Below, piece after piece: positions 9,050 through 16,667 of a stretch of DNA of 64,000 bases. The notes beneath the pieces were generated by a model. It was not told the origin of the DNA. It did no database searches and saw only the letters and a list, made by a program, of their open reading frames with translations. Both the position numbers and the translations under genes were made by a program. Within the stretch, counting starts at the first letter, position 1. The number at the start of each line of letters is the position of its first letter. Source of the stretch: Streptococcus sp. HF-1907 (GTDB lineage: Bacteria; Bacillota; Bacilli; Lactobacillales; Streptococcaceae). The stretch covers positions 1 through 64,000 of the forward strand of contig NZ_JADNQT010000004.1 in the NCBI RefSeq assembly GCF_015594605.1. Reading direction: 5' to 3'.

Positions 9050-9844
9050 CTATTTCTCCAAATCTGCTTTATCTGGGACATATGATCCTTTAAAGAATTT
9101 TTGACTTAATTTTTCTAAAGTCCCATTTTTATACAATGTCTTGACGGCCTTATTAAATCGTTGACGAAAGTCCTTGCTGTCTTTTGAAAAGACGATGTAG
9201 TTGTTGGTGTTTTGGTCTGTTTTTAACTCTGTGACTTGTAATTCTGACAATCCTTTTTGCTTAATGATAGTATTGACCGAAATTTTATCAAAGATGAGAT
9301 AATCAAAATTGCCATTATTCAAATCAAACAAGCGCTTGGAAACATCTTCTCCAGTATAATCAATCGTTGATGCTTTAGAAGCATGCGCTTTATTCCACTC
9401 TTCTACAATTTGAGCCGTAGATGTTCCTGTGTCATCGTGCGTCGTCTTTCCAGCGATATCTGCTAAATCTTTGATAGCACTGCCCTTTTTCGACACAATG
9501 ACCAATGGATTTTTAGCAATCGGTAGAGAATAGCTGTACTTTTTAGCACGCTCCTCAGTGTAACTAAGATTATTGGCTGCTGCTTGATAACGCCCACTAT
9601 CAATTCCCGGGAAAATAGATTTCCAGGCTGTCTTTTTGAACGTAACCTTATAACCATCAATCAGCTTATCTGCTGCTTTTAGTACTTCCGCATCATAACC
9701 AGTAATTTTCCCAGATTTATCCACAAAATCAAAGGGTTTCACATCACCAGCGGTAGCAACGACGATTTCCTTGTCTGCAGCAAAAACAGTCGTTGCTACA
9801 AGACTTGATAAGATGGCTCCCGCCACAATAATTCCTTTTTTCAT
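9050..9844 (-). CDS. Amino acid ABC transporter substrate-binding protein
   Basis: Second SBP_bac_3 family binding protein, 264 residues, with a short signal peptide ending TVFAADK and the family motif GYDAEVLKAADKL. It is a paralogue of the protein at 6183-7007 and likewise has no cysteine, hence no lipobox. AGGAGG precedes the ATG. It is the first gene of a unit that continues through the C26 hydrolase and amidohydrolase. Repeated TGATA half-sites upstream hint at CmbR control, so cystine or a cystine conjugate is the leading ligand. No transporter membrane subunit is adjacent. Confidence 0.8.
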   Translation of the reverse strand: MKKGIIVAGAILSSLVATTVFAADKEIVVATAGDVKPFDFVDKSGKITGYDAEVLKAADKLIDGYKVTFKKTAWKSIFPGIDSGRYQAAANNLSYTEERAKKYSYSLPIAKNPLVIVSKKGSAIKDLADIAGKTTHDDTGTSTAQIVEEWNKAHASKASTIDYTGEDVSKRLFDLNNGNFDYLIFDKISVNTIIKQKGLSELQVTELKTDQNTNNYIVFSKDSKDFRQRFNKAVKTLYKNGTLEKLSQKFFKGSYVPDKADLEK

Positions 9845-9898
9845 AAGACTGACCTCCTAATCTTTTTCAATATCATAACACCTATTGGGCTTATTGAA

Positions 9899-9938
9899 AA
9901 ATAGAGATTTTCTATCAAAACTTTAACATTTTCTATCA
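9899..9938 (-). promoter_or_regulatory. Possible degenerate CYS-box upstream of the second binding protein
   Basis: On the minus strand TGATAGAAAAT occurs twice with a 21-base period, the spacing of the half-sites in a CmbR operator (5+9+5+2). The partner TATCA half-sites are poorly kept (AAAGT and TATTT). A usable promoter (TTTTCA, 17 bases, TATGAT) follows. Confidence 0.45.
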
Positions 9939-9949
9939 GTCGAAATTAC

Positions 9950-9982
9950 AAAATAAAAAAGCCCGACATATTCTGTCGAGCT
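9950..9982 (-). terminator. yebC terminator
   Basis: On the minus strand AGCTCGACA pairs with TGTCGGGCT over a five-base loop and is followed by TTTTTATTTT. It lies just beyond the yebC stop. Confidence 0.85.
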
Positions 9983-9994
9983 GTGCAATCATTC

Positions 9995-10711
9995 TTAGAA
10001 ATCTGCCACATTGTGGTAAACTTTTTGAACGTCGTCATCTGCTTCTAAAGCATCAATCAATTTTTCAAATGTTTCTAAATCTTCACCTTCAAGGGTCACT
10101 TCTGATTGTGGAATCATTTCAAGTTCTGTTACTTGGAATTCTTCGATACCATTATCACGAAGAGCTTGAATACCTTTGTGAAGGTCAGTTGGTGCAGTGT
10201 AAACAGTGATTGAGCCATCTTCTGCTTCAACATCATCAACATCAACGTCTGCTTCAAGCAATTGCTCAAAAACAGCATCAGCATCATCGCCAGCAAAAAC
10301 GATAACACCTTTTTTATCAAACATGTATGATACAGAACCTGATGCACCCATGTTACCACCGTTTTTACCGTAAGCAGTACGGACATTAGCAGCTGTACGG
10401 TTAACATTTGAAGTAAGGGTATCAACGATAATCATTGAGCCATTAGGACCAAAGCCTTCGTAACGACCTTCAACGAAGGTTTCATCAGTGTTACCTTTAG
10501 CTTTGTCGATGGCTTTATCGATAACGTGTTTTGGTACTTGCGCTTGTTTTGCACGTTCCAAAACGAATTTCAAAGCTGAGTTTGACTCTGGATCTGGTTC
10601 ACCTTGCTTAGCAGCAACATAGATTTCAACACCAAATTTAGCATAAATCTTAGAGTTTGCACCGTCTTTAGCAGTTTTCTTAGCAACAATATTGGCCCAT
10701 TTACGTCCCAT
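9995..10711 (-). CDS. YebC/PmpR family protein
   Basis: Cytoplasmic 238-residue protein of the YebC/TACO1 family. It opens with the family start [20 protein letters not shown] and contains the conserved [17 protein letters not shown] stretch. Family members have been described as transcription regulators and, more recently, as translation factors that help ribosomes through difficult motifs. Sequence cannot separate the two. The ATG at 10711 is preferred over an upstream GTG because AGAGG lies eight bases before it. The gene is monocistronic with its own promoter and terminator. Confidence 0.9.
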   Translation of the reverse strand: MGRKWANIVAKKTAKDGANSKIYAKFGVEIYVAAKQGEPDPESNSALKFVLERAKQAQVPKHVIDKAIDKAKGNTDETFVEGRYEGFGPNGSMIIVDTLTSNVNRTAANVRTAYGKNGGNMGASGSVSYMFDKKGVIVFAGDDADAVFEQLLEADVDVDDVEAEDGSITVYTAPTDLHKGIQALRDNGIEEFQVTELEMIPQSEVTLEGEDLETFEKLIDALEADDDVQKVYHNVADF

Positions 10712-10778
10712 GGGATTCACCTCTTGTATGATTTTTCTTATTTTGAAAATAGCAGAGCTACTTTACAATATCTCTATT

Positions 10779-10807
10779 ATTATAGCACTTTGATAAGAAA
10801 TCGTAAA
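10779..10807 (-). promoter_or_regulatory. yebC promoter
   Basis: Minus strand TTTACG (10807-10802), a 17-base spacer and TATAAT (10784-10779) preceded by TGC, an extended -10. The recurrent AGCTCTGCTATTTTC motif (10759-10745) falls in the resulting leader. Confidence 0.6.
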
Positions 10808-10923
10808 ATGGAAATTCTTTGACCAAAAATAAAATATAGAAACCTATCTGTTAAAGACCTAACCCTATAACCACTTGGGGAACAATCTCATCCTCACCTG
10901 TTAACGCGTCATCAACACAGCTG

Positions 10924-11027
10924 AACACAAAAAGCAAGAACCTTGATATATCAAGGTTCTTGCAGGAGATTATGAAAAAGAAAAGTTTTAGAATGGTTAT
11001 AGTATATAAGCTGATGCTTAAATAAAT
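10924..11027 (-). repeat. Short hairpin repeat that ends the dhaQ transcript
   Basis: A perfect 30-base palindrome (GCAAGAACCTTGATA and its complement, 10934-10963) is followed on the minus strand by TTTTTGTGTT, a strong terminator for dhaQ. The other end (10981-11027) matches the end of a longer element at 16371-16640, including TATACTATAA. Both copies begin about 28 bases after a minus-strand stop codon. This copy looks like an internally deleted version. The remaining part of the 10712-11054 spacer holds the yebC promoter and otherwise nothing I recognise. Confidence 0.7.
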
Positions 11028-11054
11028 CTAAACTGATGACAAATTTTTCCTCTT

Positions 11055-12041
11055 CTACCAGGCAAAGGCATTAGTTGGTGCTTGTAAATAGTCTAACCAA
11101 ATCTTATCTTGTAAGAGACAAAGTGTGATGGAAAGACCTGCCATATCCAAGCTAGTAATAAGATGACCAGTCTTCGTAAAAACAATATTTAGCTCATCTA
11201 ATGCCAAAAATTCAAGAACATCATTAGTAAAAATCTGCTCTTCCAAGGTTGAACTGCCACCAAGATTATTGATCAACAGAATAAAAGAATCCCCATCATG
11301 CCACTTAAATTTCATTTTTAATTTATTGATCAATTCATTAGCTAAGACCTCAGATGATTCAAAAGGAACCGTACGGTAACCTGGTTCACCATGGATACCA
11401 ATCCCAAACGAAATTTGCCCCTCAGGTAATTCAAACATTGGTTGCTGATCCCAAGGCAGAGTTGCGGGCTTAGTTGCAACACCTAATGTCGCAACAGATG
11501 TTGATAAAGATAGCCCAATTTGTTCCAATTCATCCAAACTAGCTCCACGATGTGCAGCTTCACCTAAAATCTTATGGAGTAAAATGGTACCTGCAACCCC
11601 ACGATGACGCATCTGGAAGTTTGATGTCTCCACTGAAATATCGTCGTGAGAAATCACATACTTGACTGGAATCCCTTCTGCACGCGCGTCATGAATGGCC
11701 TGACCAAATTCGTGCAAATCTGCCTCGAAGTTCTTGACAATGACAAAGACACCCTTGCCACGATTAAGAAAGCGAATCACTTCTAAAATATCTGCTGCCT
11801 TAGGAGGAACAAAGAGCGGTCCGCTAATGGCAGCCGTCAACATGCCCTCACCAACGTAACCAAAATGGGCTGGCTCATGACCACTGCCACCACCTGACAA
11901 AATAGGTATCTGTTGATCAGATGCTTGACTATTATAAATTGCTGGCAAGTCCTTAATTTGCTTGAGATGAGGATGAATGTTAACAATAGCTGCAATGCTC
12001 TCTTGCACATAATCCATTCCTTGATTGTAAATATGTACCAT
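11055..12041 (-). CDS. dhaQ: DhaK-like coactivator of the dihydroxyacetone operon
   Basis: Paralogue of the dihydroxyacetone kinase subunit DhaK, 328 residues. It keeps the SGGGSGHEPAHFGYVG loop and the histidine in FGIGIHGEPGYR that binds dihydroxyacetone covalently. In Lactococcus lactis the equivalent DhaQ senses dihydroxyacetone and activates the TetR-type regulator DhaS. Here it follows dhaS by nine bases and diverges from dhaKLM, the same arrangement. It is less similar to canonical DhaK than the protein at 12847, which supports a regulatory role. A second kinase subunit is the alternative. Confidence 0.82.
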   Translation of the reverse strand: MVHIYNQGMDYVQESIAAIVNIHPHLKQIKDLPAIYNSQASDQQIPILSGGGSGHEPAHFGYVGEGMLTAAISGPLFVPPKAADILEVIRFLNRGKGVFVIVKNFEADLHEFGQAIHDARAEGIPVKYVISHDDISVETSNFQMRHRGVAGTILLHKILGEAAHRGASLDELEQIGLSLSTSVATLGVATKPATLPWDQQPMFELPEGQISFGIGIHGEPGYRTVPFESSEVLANELINKLKMKFKWHDGDSFILLINNLGGSSTLEEQIFTNDVLEFLALDELNIVFTKTGHLITSLDMAGLSITLCLLQDKIWLDYLQAPTNAFAW

Positions 12042-12050
12042 ATTTATACC

Positions 12051-12590
12051 CTAATCGTCTTTTAAAGTTGTTTGAATATAGTGAATCACAGCTTGACTAT
12101 CTAGTTGACAGCTCCGAGCTGAACTTGTCAAATGATGTTTAATCAAATTGGCCAAGGCCAAGCTATGATAAGTAACAAATAATTGGCGCTCTTCCGCCGT
12201 CGCAAACGGTTTATGCTCATAATCATCAATAATTTTACAAATAATCTGTTGGCAATAGCCTTCAAAATATGATGAGAAATCATTTTGATCAGCAATCTGA
12301 AATAATTTACTGTAAAAAGCAGCATTGACCTGAAAAAAATGAAACAGCTCAGTAATCAGTTGAAAGCCAGAAATGTATTCTAGATTATCTGTGATTTGTT
12401 CACTCAACTCGGTCTGAAAAATCCATTCTAGTAGCTCATACTTATCCAAAAAATAATTGTAGAAAGTTTGCCTGCGAATACCTGCTTCTTCCATAATAAT
12501 ACTAACGCTAATTTTATCAAAAGGTTGCGACACAAAAACTTTCTTAAACGCCTTAGCAATACGCTTTTTAGTAATAAGTGAGGAGACCAT
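12051..12590 (-). CDS. dhaS: TetR-family activator of dihydroxyacetone metabolism
   Basis: DhaS regulator, 179 residues. The N-terminal helix-turn-helix covers roughly residues 9-55 (TKKRIAKAFKKVF to RRQTFYNYFLDKYELL). In L. lactis DhaS with dihydroxyacetone-bound DhaQ activates dhaKLM transcription. The open frame extends to 12665, but the ATG at 12590 matches the family start and has GGGAGG five bases upstream. It diverges from dhaK, and a DhaS-type operator lies in between (12763-12784). Confidence 0.85.
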   Translation of the reverse strand: MVSSLITKKRIAKAFKKVFVSQPFDKISVSIIMEEAGIRRQTFYNYFLDKYELLEWIFQTELSEQITDNLEYISGFQLITELFHFFQVNAAFYSKLFQIADQNDFSSYFEGYCQQIICKIIDDYEHKPFATAEERQLFVTYHSLALANLIKHHLTSSARSCQLDSQAVIHYIQTTLKDD

Positions 12591-12603
12591 TTTTCCTCCC
12601 GTA

Positions 12604-12632
12604 ATAGTATTAGCTGATTCTCTTCTGACAAG
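12604..12632 (-). promoter_or_regulatory. dhaS-dhaQ promoter
   Basis: Minus strand TTGTCA (12632-12627), a 17-base spacer and TACTAT (12609-12604). The transcript would start only about ten bases before the ribosome binding site of dhaS. Confidence 0.5.
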
Positions 12633-12762
12633 AAGCCTAAAAGCAAATCTACTTAGCTTTCCCACTATTAAGTTAGAGATAAGCTATAGATTATGAGAAT
12701 CGTATTTTAGTTTCTTCTATAAGTTTAACACCTTTTGACAGCATTGCAAACCTTTTCAAAGA

Positions 12763-12784
12763 GGACAGAACTAATTTTTTGTCC
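12763..12784. promoter_or_regulatory. DhaS operator
   Basis: GGACAGAA-N6-TTTTGTCC has the same length and arms as the L. lactis DhaS site GGACACAT-N6-ATTTGTCC. It sits directly upstream of the dhaK -35, the position expected for an activator. Confidence 0.75.
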
Positions 12785-12785
12785 A

Positions 12786-12814
12786 TTCTCAAATATCCAT
12801 TAAAGTTTTATAAT
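12786..12814 (+). promoter_or_regulatory. dhaK operon promoter
   Basis: TTCTCA (12786-12791), 17 bases, TATAAT (12809-12814). The -35 is poor and abuts the DhaS operator, as expected for an activator-dependent promoter. Confidence 0.65.
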
Positions 12815-12846
12815 GAAGACGAAAAATAACAAAAGGAGTTAGACTC

Positions 12847-13839
12847 ATGAAAAAAATTATCAACAAACCAACAGATGTGCTTCCTGAAATGCTTAATGGT
12901 CTTGCCTTTGTCCACAGCGACCTTGTGCATCGTGTGGAAGGCTTTGACATCATTGCCCGCAATGCTGAAAAAACTGGCAAAGTCGGTATTATCTCTGGCG
13001 GTGGTAGTGGTCACGAACCTTCTCACGCAGGCTTTGTCGGTGATGGCATGCTGTCCGCTGCTATCTGCGGAGCCGTTTTCACTTCGCCTACTCCTGACCA
13101 AGTTTTTCAAGCTATCAAAGAAGCTGATGAAGGCGCAGGCGTTTTCATGGTCATCAAGAACTATTCTGGTGATGTCATGAACTTCGAAATGGCACAAGAT
13201 ATGGCTGAAATGGAAGGCATCAATGTTGCTAGCGTCATCGTTGACGATGATATTGCTGTTGAGGACAGCCTCTACACCCAAGGACGTCGCGGTGTAGCTG
13301 GCACTATCTTTGTTCATAAGATTCTGGGAGAAATGGCTCGCGCTGGTAAATCACTTGATGAGATTAAAGCTTGCGCTGATGAATTGGTTAAAAATATCCA
13401 CACTGTAGGACTAGCCCTCAGTGGAGCAACGGTTCCTGAAGTTGGTAAACCAGGTTTTGTCCTTGCAGATGACGAAATTGAATTTGGTATTGGCATACAT
13501 GGTGAACCAGGCTATCGCAAAGAAAAAATGCAGTCTTCTAAAGACCTAGCCAAGGAATTAGTTGATAAATTGACTGACTCATTTGATGCTAAAGCTGGAG
13601 ATAAATTCGGTATCCTCATCAACGGCATGGGTGCTACTCCGTTAATGGAACAATATATCTTTGCCAACGATGTCGCGCAGCTATTGACCGAAAAAGATCT
13701 CGATATTACCTACAAAAAACTCGGCAACTACATGACTTCTATTGATATGGCTGGCTTGTCCTTGACTTTGATTAAGTTGGAAAATGAAGACTGGCGCGCT
13801 GCTCTTGAAAGCCCTGTGACAACTATTGCTTGGGGATAG
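12847..13839 (+). CDS. dhaK: Dihydroxyacetone kinase subunit DhaK
   Basis: Substrate-binding subunit of PEP-dependent dihydroxyacetone kinase, 330 residues. Dihydroxyacetone is bound as a hemiaminal to the histidine in FGIGIHGEPGYR, and the aspartate in NYSGDVMNFEMA assists catalysis. DhaL then phosphorylates it to dihydroxyacetone phosphate, which enters glycolysis. AAAGGAG precedes the ATG. The dhaK-dhaL-dhaM-glpF order with short gaps shows one operon. Confidence 0.96.
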   Translation: MKKIINKPTDVLPEMLNGLAFVHSDLVHRVEGFDIIARNAEKTGKVGIISGGGSGHEPSHAGFVGDGMLSAAICGAVFTSPTPDQVFQAIKEADEGAGVFMVIKNYSGDVMNFEMAQDMAEMEGINVASVIVDDDIAVEDSLYTQGRRGVAGTIFVHKILGEMARAGKSLDEIKACADELVKNIHTVGLALSGATVPEVGKPGFVLADDEIEFGIGIHGEPGYRKEKMQSSKDLAKELVDKLTDSFDAKAGDKFGILINGMGATPLMEQYIFANDVAQLLTEKDLDITYKKLGNYMTSIDMAGLSLTLIKLENEDWRAALESPVTTIAWG

Positions 13840-13848
13840 GAGGAAACT

Positions 13849-14427
13849 ATGGATGTACAAACTGCAAAAGCTTGGATAACAGCCTTCAACGCTAAAATCC
13901 AAGAAAATAAAGATTACTTATCAGAACTCGACACTCCTATCGGAGACGGCGACCACGGTGGCAATATGGCTCGGGGCATGACTGCCGTTATGGAAAACAT
14001 GGACGGTGCTGATTTTGCCAGCGCAGCTGATGTCCTAAAAATGGTGTCTATGCAACTTTTGAGTAAGGTGGGCGGAGCATCTGGTCCCCTTTACGGCTCT
14101 GCTTTTATGGGCATGACTAAGGCAGAACAAGCTGGCGCTGGCATCGCAGATGTCTTGGCTAGCGGCTTAGAGATGATTCAAAAGCGTGGTAAGGCGCAGA
14201 TTAATGAAAAAACCATGGTCGATGTCTGGACCGGTGTTGTTACAGCAGTCAAAGAGGCTACCTTAACCGAAGAAATTATCGACAATCTGGTTGAGGCAAC
14301 CAAAGACATGAAAGCAACCAAAGGCAGGGCTTCTTATGTGGGGGATCGGTCTATTGGACATATCGACCCAGGCTCTTTCTCTTCAGGCTTGCTCTTTAAA
14401 TCCCTTCTTGAAGTAGGAGGGGTCTAA
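13849..14427 (+). CDS. dhaL: Dihydroxyacetone kinase subunit DhaL
   Basis: ADP-binding subunit, 192 residues. It keeps a permanently bound nucleotide that is phosphorylated by DhaM and passes the phosphate to dihydroxyacetone on DhaK. The Mg-ADP aspartates are in the motif TPIGDGDHGGNMARGM near residues 26-41, and LLSKVGGASGPLYG is also family-typical. It begins nine bases after dhaK with AGGAGG upstream, and its stop directly precedes the dhaM start. Confidence 0.95.
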   Translation: MDVQTAKAWITAFNAKIQENKDYLSELDTPIGDGDHGGNMARGMTAVMENMDGADFASAADVLKMVSMQLLSKVGGASGPLYGSAFMGMTKAEQAGAGIADVLASGLEMIQKRGKAQINEKTMVDVWTGVVTAVKEATLTEEIIDNLVEATKDMKATKGRASYVGDRSIGHIDPGSFSSGLLFKSLLEVGGV

Positions 14428-14802
14428 ATGGCAGATGTTGGAATGGTTGTCGTTTCTCACTCAAAGTATATTGCTCAAGGTGTTATTGAATTAATTTCTG
14501 AAGTGGCTAAAGACGTTTCCATCACTTATGTCGGTGGAACTGAAGACGGTGGCATCGGCACCTCATTTGACCAGGTTCAGGCTGTGATTGATCAAAATGA
14601 CAAGGATACACTACTAGCTTTCTTTGACCTGGGTTCTGCCAAAATGAATCTGGAAATGGTAGCTGATTTTTCAGACAAAGAAATCATTATTAACTCAGTA
14701 CCAATTGTGGAAGGGGCTTATACGGCTGCAGCGCTCTTGCAAGCTGGCGCTGACCTTGACAGCATTGAAACACAATTAGAGGAGTTAAAAATTAATAAGT
14801 AA
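14428..14802 (+). CDS. dhaM: Dihydroxyacetone kinase phosphotransfer subunit DhaM
   Basis: Mannose-type PTS EIIA domain protein, 124 residues, that carries phosphate from HPr to DhaL. The acceptor histidine is His10 in VVVSHSKYIAQGV. It is the single-domain form usual in Gram-positive bacteria, without the HPr and EI domains of the E. coli protein. It follows dhaL without a gap, with GGAGGGG as ribosome binding site inside the end of dhaL. Confidence 0.93.
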   Translation: MADVGMVVVSHSKYIAQGVIELISEVAKDVSITYVGGTEDGGIGTSFDQVQAVIDQNDKDTLLAFFDLGSAKMNLEMVADFSDKEIIINSVPIVEGAYTAAALLQAGADLDSIETQLEELKINK

Positions 14803-14813
14803 AGGAGATTATC

Positions 14814-15527
14814 ATGACTCAATTTTTTGGAGAATTTATTGGAACTTTCATCTTAGTTCTCCTTGGTGACGGTGTAGTTGCCGGTAATGTTCTTGGGAAA
14901 ACCAAGGAAGAAGGTACTGGTTGGGTTCCAATTGTATTTGGTTGGGGAATTGCTTGTACTATTGCCGTTTACGTTGCTGGGCTTTTCAGTCCCGCTCACT
15001 TAAACCCTGCCGTCACTTTAGCTATGGCTACAACAGGATCTCTGCCATGGAACCAAGTTTTCACCTTCATCCTAGCACAAATGCTTGGAGCTATGGCTGC
15101 CGCTGTGGTCTTGTGGCTTCACTACTACCCACACTGGGCTGAAACCAAGGACCAAGTCGCTATTTTAGGTAGCTTTTCAACTGGTCCAGCCATCCGCCAC
15201 ACGGCGTCTAACTTTTTGGGCGAAGCCCTTGGAACAGCCATTCTTGTCATCACCATTATGGCGATTGGCCCAAATAAGGTAGCTTCCGGTCTCGGTCCGA
15301 TTATCGTTGGCCTTGTTATTATCGCTGTCGGTTTTTCACTTGGTCCAACAACCGGCTATGCTATCAACCCAGCTCGTGACCTCGGTCCTCGCATTATGCA
15401 CGCCATTTTACCAATTGCTAACAAAGGGGATTCTGATTGGTCTTATGCCTGGATTCCAGTCCTAGGACCAATTGCAGGTGGCATCCTCGGAGCATTACTT
15501 TACAACCTAGCACTCGGTATGCTTTAA
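14814..15527 (+). CDS. glpF: Glycerol facilitator / aquaglyceroporin
   Basis: MIP-family channel of 237 residues with six membrane spans and both NPA boxes (HLNPAVTLA and YAINPARDLGPR). The arginine after the second NPA and the preceding Asp fit the glycerol-conducting group. As last gene of the dha operon it probably admits glycerol or dihydroxyacetone for the kinase. A glycerol dehydrogenase would be needed to use glycerol and is not in this window. Confidence 0.92.
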   Translation: MTQFFGEFIGTFILVLLGDGVVAGNVLGKTKEEGTGWVPIVFGWGIACTIAVYVAGLFSPAHLNPAVTLAMATTGSLPWNQVFTFILAQMLGAMAAAVVLWLHYYPHWAETKDQVAILGSFSTGPAIRHTASNFLGEALGTAILVITIMAIGPNKVASGLGPIIVGLVIIAVGFSLGPTTGYAINPARDLGPRIMHAILPIANKGDSDWSYAWIPVLGPIAGGILGALLYNLALGML

Positions 15528-15530
15528 CAA

Positions 15531-15574
15531 ATAACCTCCCAGAGAGTTCATTGACTTTCTGAGAGGTTATTTTA
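15531..15574. terminator. Bidirectional terminator between glpF and ndk
   Basis: AATAACCTC-CAGAGAG pairs with CTTTCTGAGAGGTTATT, with T-runs on both sides. It ends the dha operon and can also stop ndk transcription from the other strand. Confidence 0.75.
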
Positions 15575-15591
15575 GTTGACAAAATTAATAA

Positions 15592-15638
15592 TTGACCTTC
15601 CAGTCATACGAACATACTTGCAACAGCTACCGCTAGGA
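15592..15638. repeat. Fragment of the 16.4-kb hairpin element
   Basis: GACCTTCCAGTCATACGAA and the following 28 bases align with 16434-16478 in the larger element (GACCTTCAGGTCGTACGAA). It lies between the terminator and the ndk stop. Confidence 0.55.
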
Positions 15639-15697
15639 TACTCATATGATATAAAGTCATACTCAAACAAACCTAAAATTGATATGCTTTTTCGCTT

Positions 15698-16114
15698 CTA
15701 TTCTCCAAACCAGATTTCAATCTCACGTTTAGCTGCTTCTACGGAATCTGAACCGTGAACCATGTTGCGCATGTCGCCATTTTCATCTGGACCTTGAGCA
15801 AAGTCAGCACGAATAGAACCTAGTTCTGCTTCAGCTGGGTTAGTCACCCCCATTGTTTTACGCCAAGTCTTTACCGCATCAGAACCAGTGAAAGTTCCAA
15901 CGATGATTGGTCCTTCTAGCATATAAGTCTCGATTTGATGGTAAAAAGGTTTCTCAAGCAAATCTTCATAGTGCTTCGCTAAAATTTCCTTGCTGGCTTG
16001 TAGCATCTTGATACGGGTTAGCTTAAAACCACGACGCTCAATGCGACGTAAGACCTCACCAGCCAAACCACGCTCAACGCCATCGGGCTTGATGATAAAT
16101 AATGTCTCTTGCAT
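15698..16114 (-). CDS. ndk: Nucleoside diphosphate kinase
   Basis: Transfers the gamma phosphate of ATP to nucleoside diphosphates, 138 residues, the usual size. N-terminal ETLFIIKPDGVERGL and the active-site histidine in RNMVHGSDSVEAAKREI are intact. It stands alone. AGGTG lies upstream of the ATG at a normal distance. Confidence 0.95.
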   Translation of the reverse strand: MQETLFIIKPDGVERGLAGEVLRRIERRGFKLTRIKMLQASKEILAKHYEDLLEKPFYHQIETYMLEGPIIVGTFTGSDAVKTWRKTMGVTNPAEAELGSIRADFAQGPDENGDMRNMVHGSDSVEAAKREIEIWFGE

Positions 16115-16199
16115 AAGACACCTCCATAGTTTTTATTTTATTATATCAGAAAAGGTTTTCAAAACAAACTATCACCTATGACTCATTAAAAACTTTCAA

Positions 16200-16330
16200 G
16201 ATAAAAGAAAGAACACCGTTATGATACGTAGCTGCTAAAAGTTTCTTGCTTACAGATACGGGGATACCAAAGCCTGTCTTCTGTAAAAAGTTTACTCTAA
16301 GTTTGCACCCTAATCTATCAAACTAACAGC
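16200..16330. repeat. Degenerate copy of the hairpin element upstream of ndk
   Basis: Bases 16255-16294 (GGGGATACCAAAGCCTGTC and onward to AAAAGTTTA) resemble 16568-16602 of the neighbouring element. The 16115-16667 spacer is therefore made of one decayed and one well-kept repeat. No gene was found in it. Confidence 0.4.
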
Positions 16331-16370
16331 ACTTGTACAATCGAACCTTTCTTTTCAACTATTATCACTA

Positions 16371-16640
16371 AACACAAAAAGATAAGCTCTTGCTACTACT
16401 CAAGGGCTTATCTCGGAGATTTTACCGTAGTCGTAGACCTTCAGGTCGTACGAATACATATGCAACGGCTACTGTCAGATTGAACGGCAAAGCCGTGAAA
16501 AGATGACTAGTAGCCACTGCCATGAAAAAAGATACGTTCACTGTTTGAACTTTAATTCACTACAGTGACGAATACCGAAGCTTGCCTTCGGTGAAAGTTT
16601 TTAGGATGATTATAGTATACGAAGTTTCTCTTAAATAAAC
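16371..16640 (-). repeat. Multi-hairpin intergenic element with terminal terminator
   Basis: About 270 bases with a series of stems: GATAAGC/GCTTATC followed on the minus strand by TTTTTGTGTTT (terminator), AGACCTTCAGGTC, GGCTACT/AGTAGCC enclosing ACGGCAAAGCCGT, TCACTGT/ACAGTGA and ACCGAAG/CTTCGGT. Its outer ends match the short element at 10924-11027. Read on the minus strand it follows the broken MerR-type gene and starts with TATACTATAATCATCC. The layout recalls BOX-type repeats of pneumococci, but I cannot show homology. Confidence 0.6.
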
Positions 16641-16667
16641 CTTAAAAGACAGCTACCAATCCCAACC

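Noticed and set aside
11055-12041. Second functional DhaK kinase subunit
   Set aside because: Divergent sequence and pairing with dhaS fit the regulatory DhaQ better. The active-site histidine alone does not distinguish the two.
12847-13317. Minus-strand open frames antisense to dhaK
   Set aside because: Codon shadows of a well-supported gene, with no ribosome binding sites.
16371-16640. tRNA or known riboswitch
   Set aside because: Multiple hairpins but no cloverleaf with conserved T-loop, and it lies downstream rather than upstream of the minus-strand gene.
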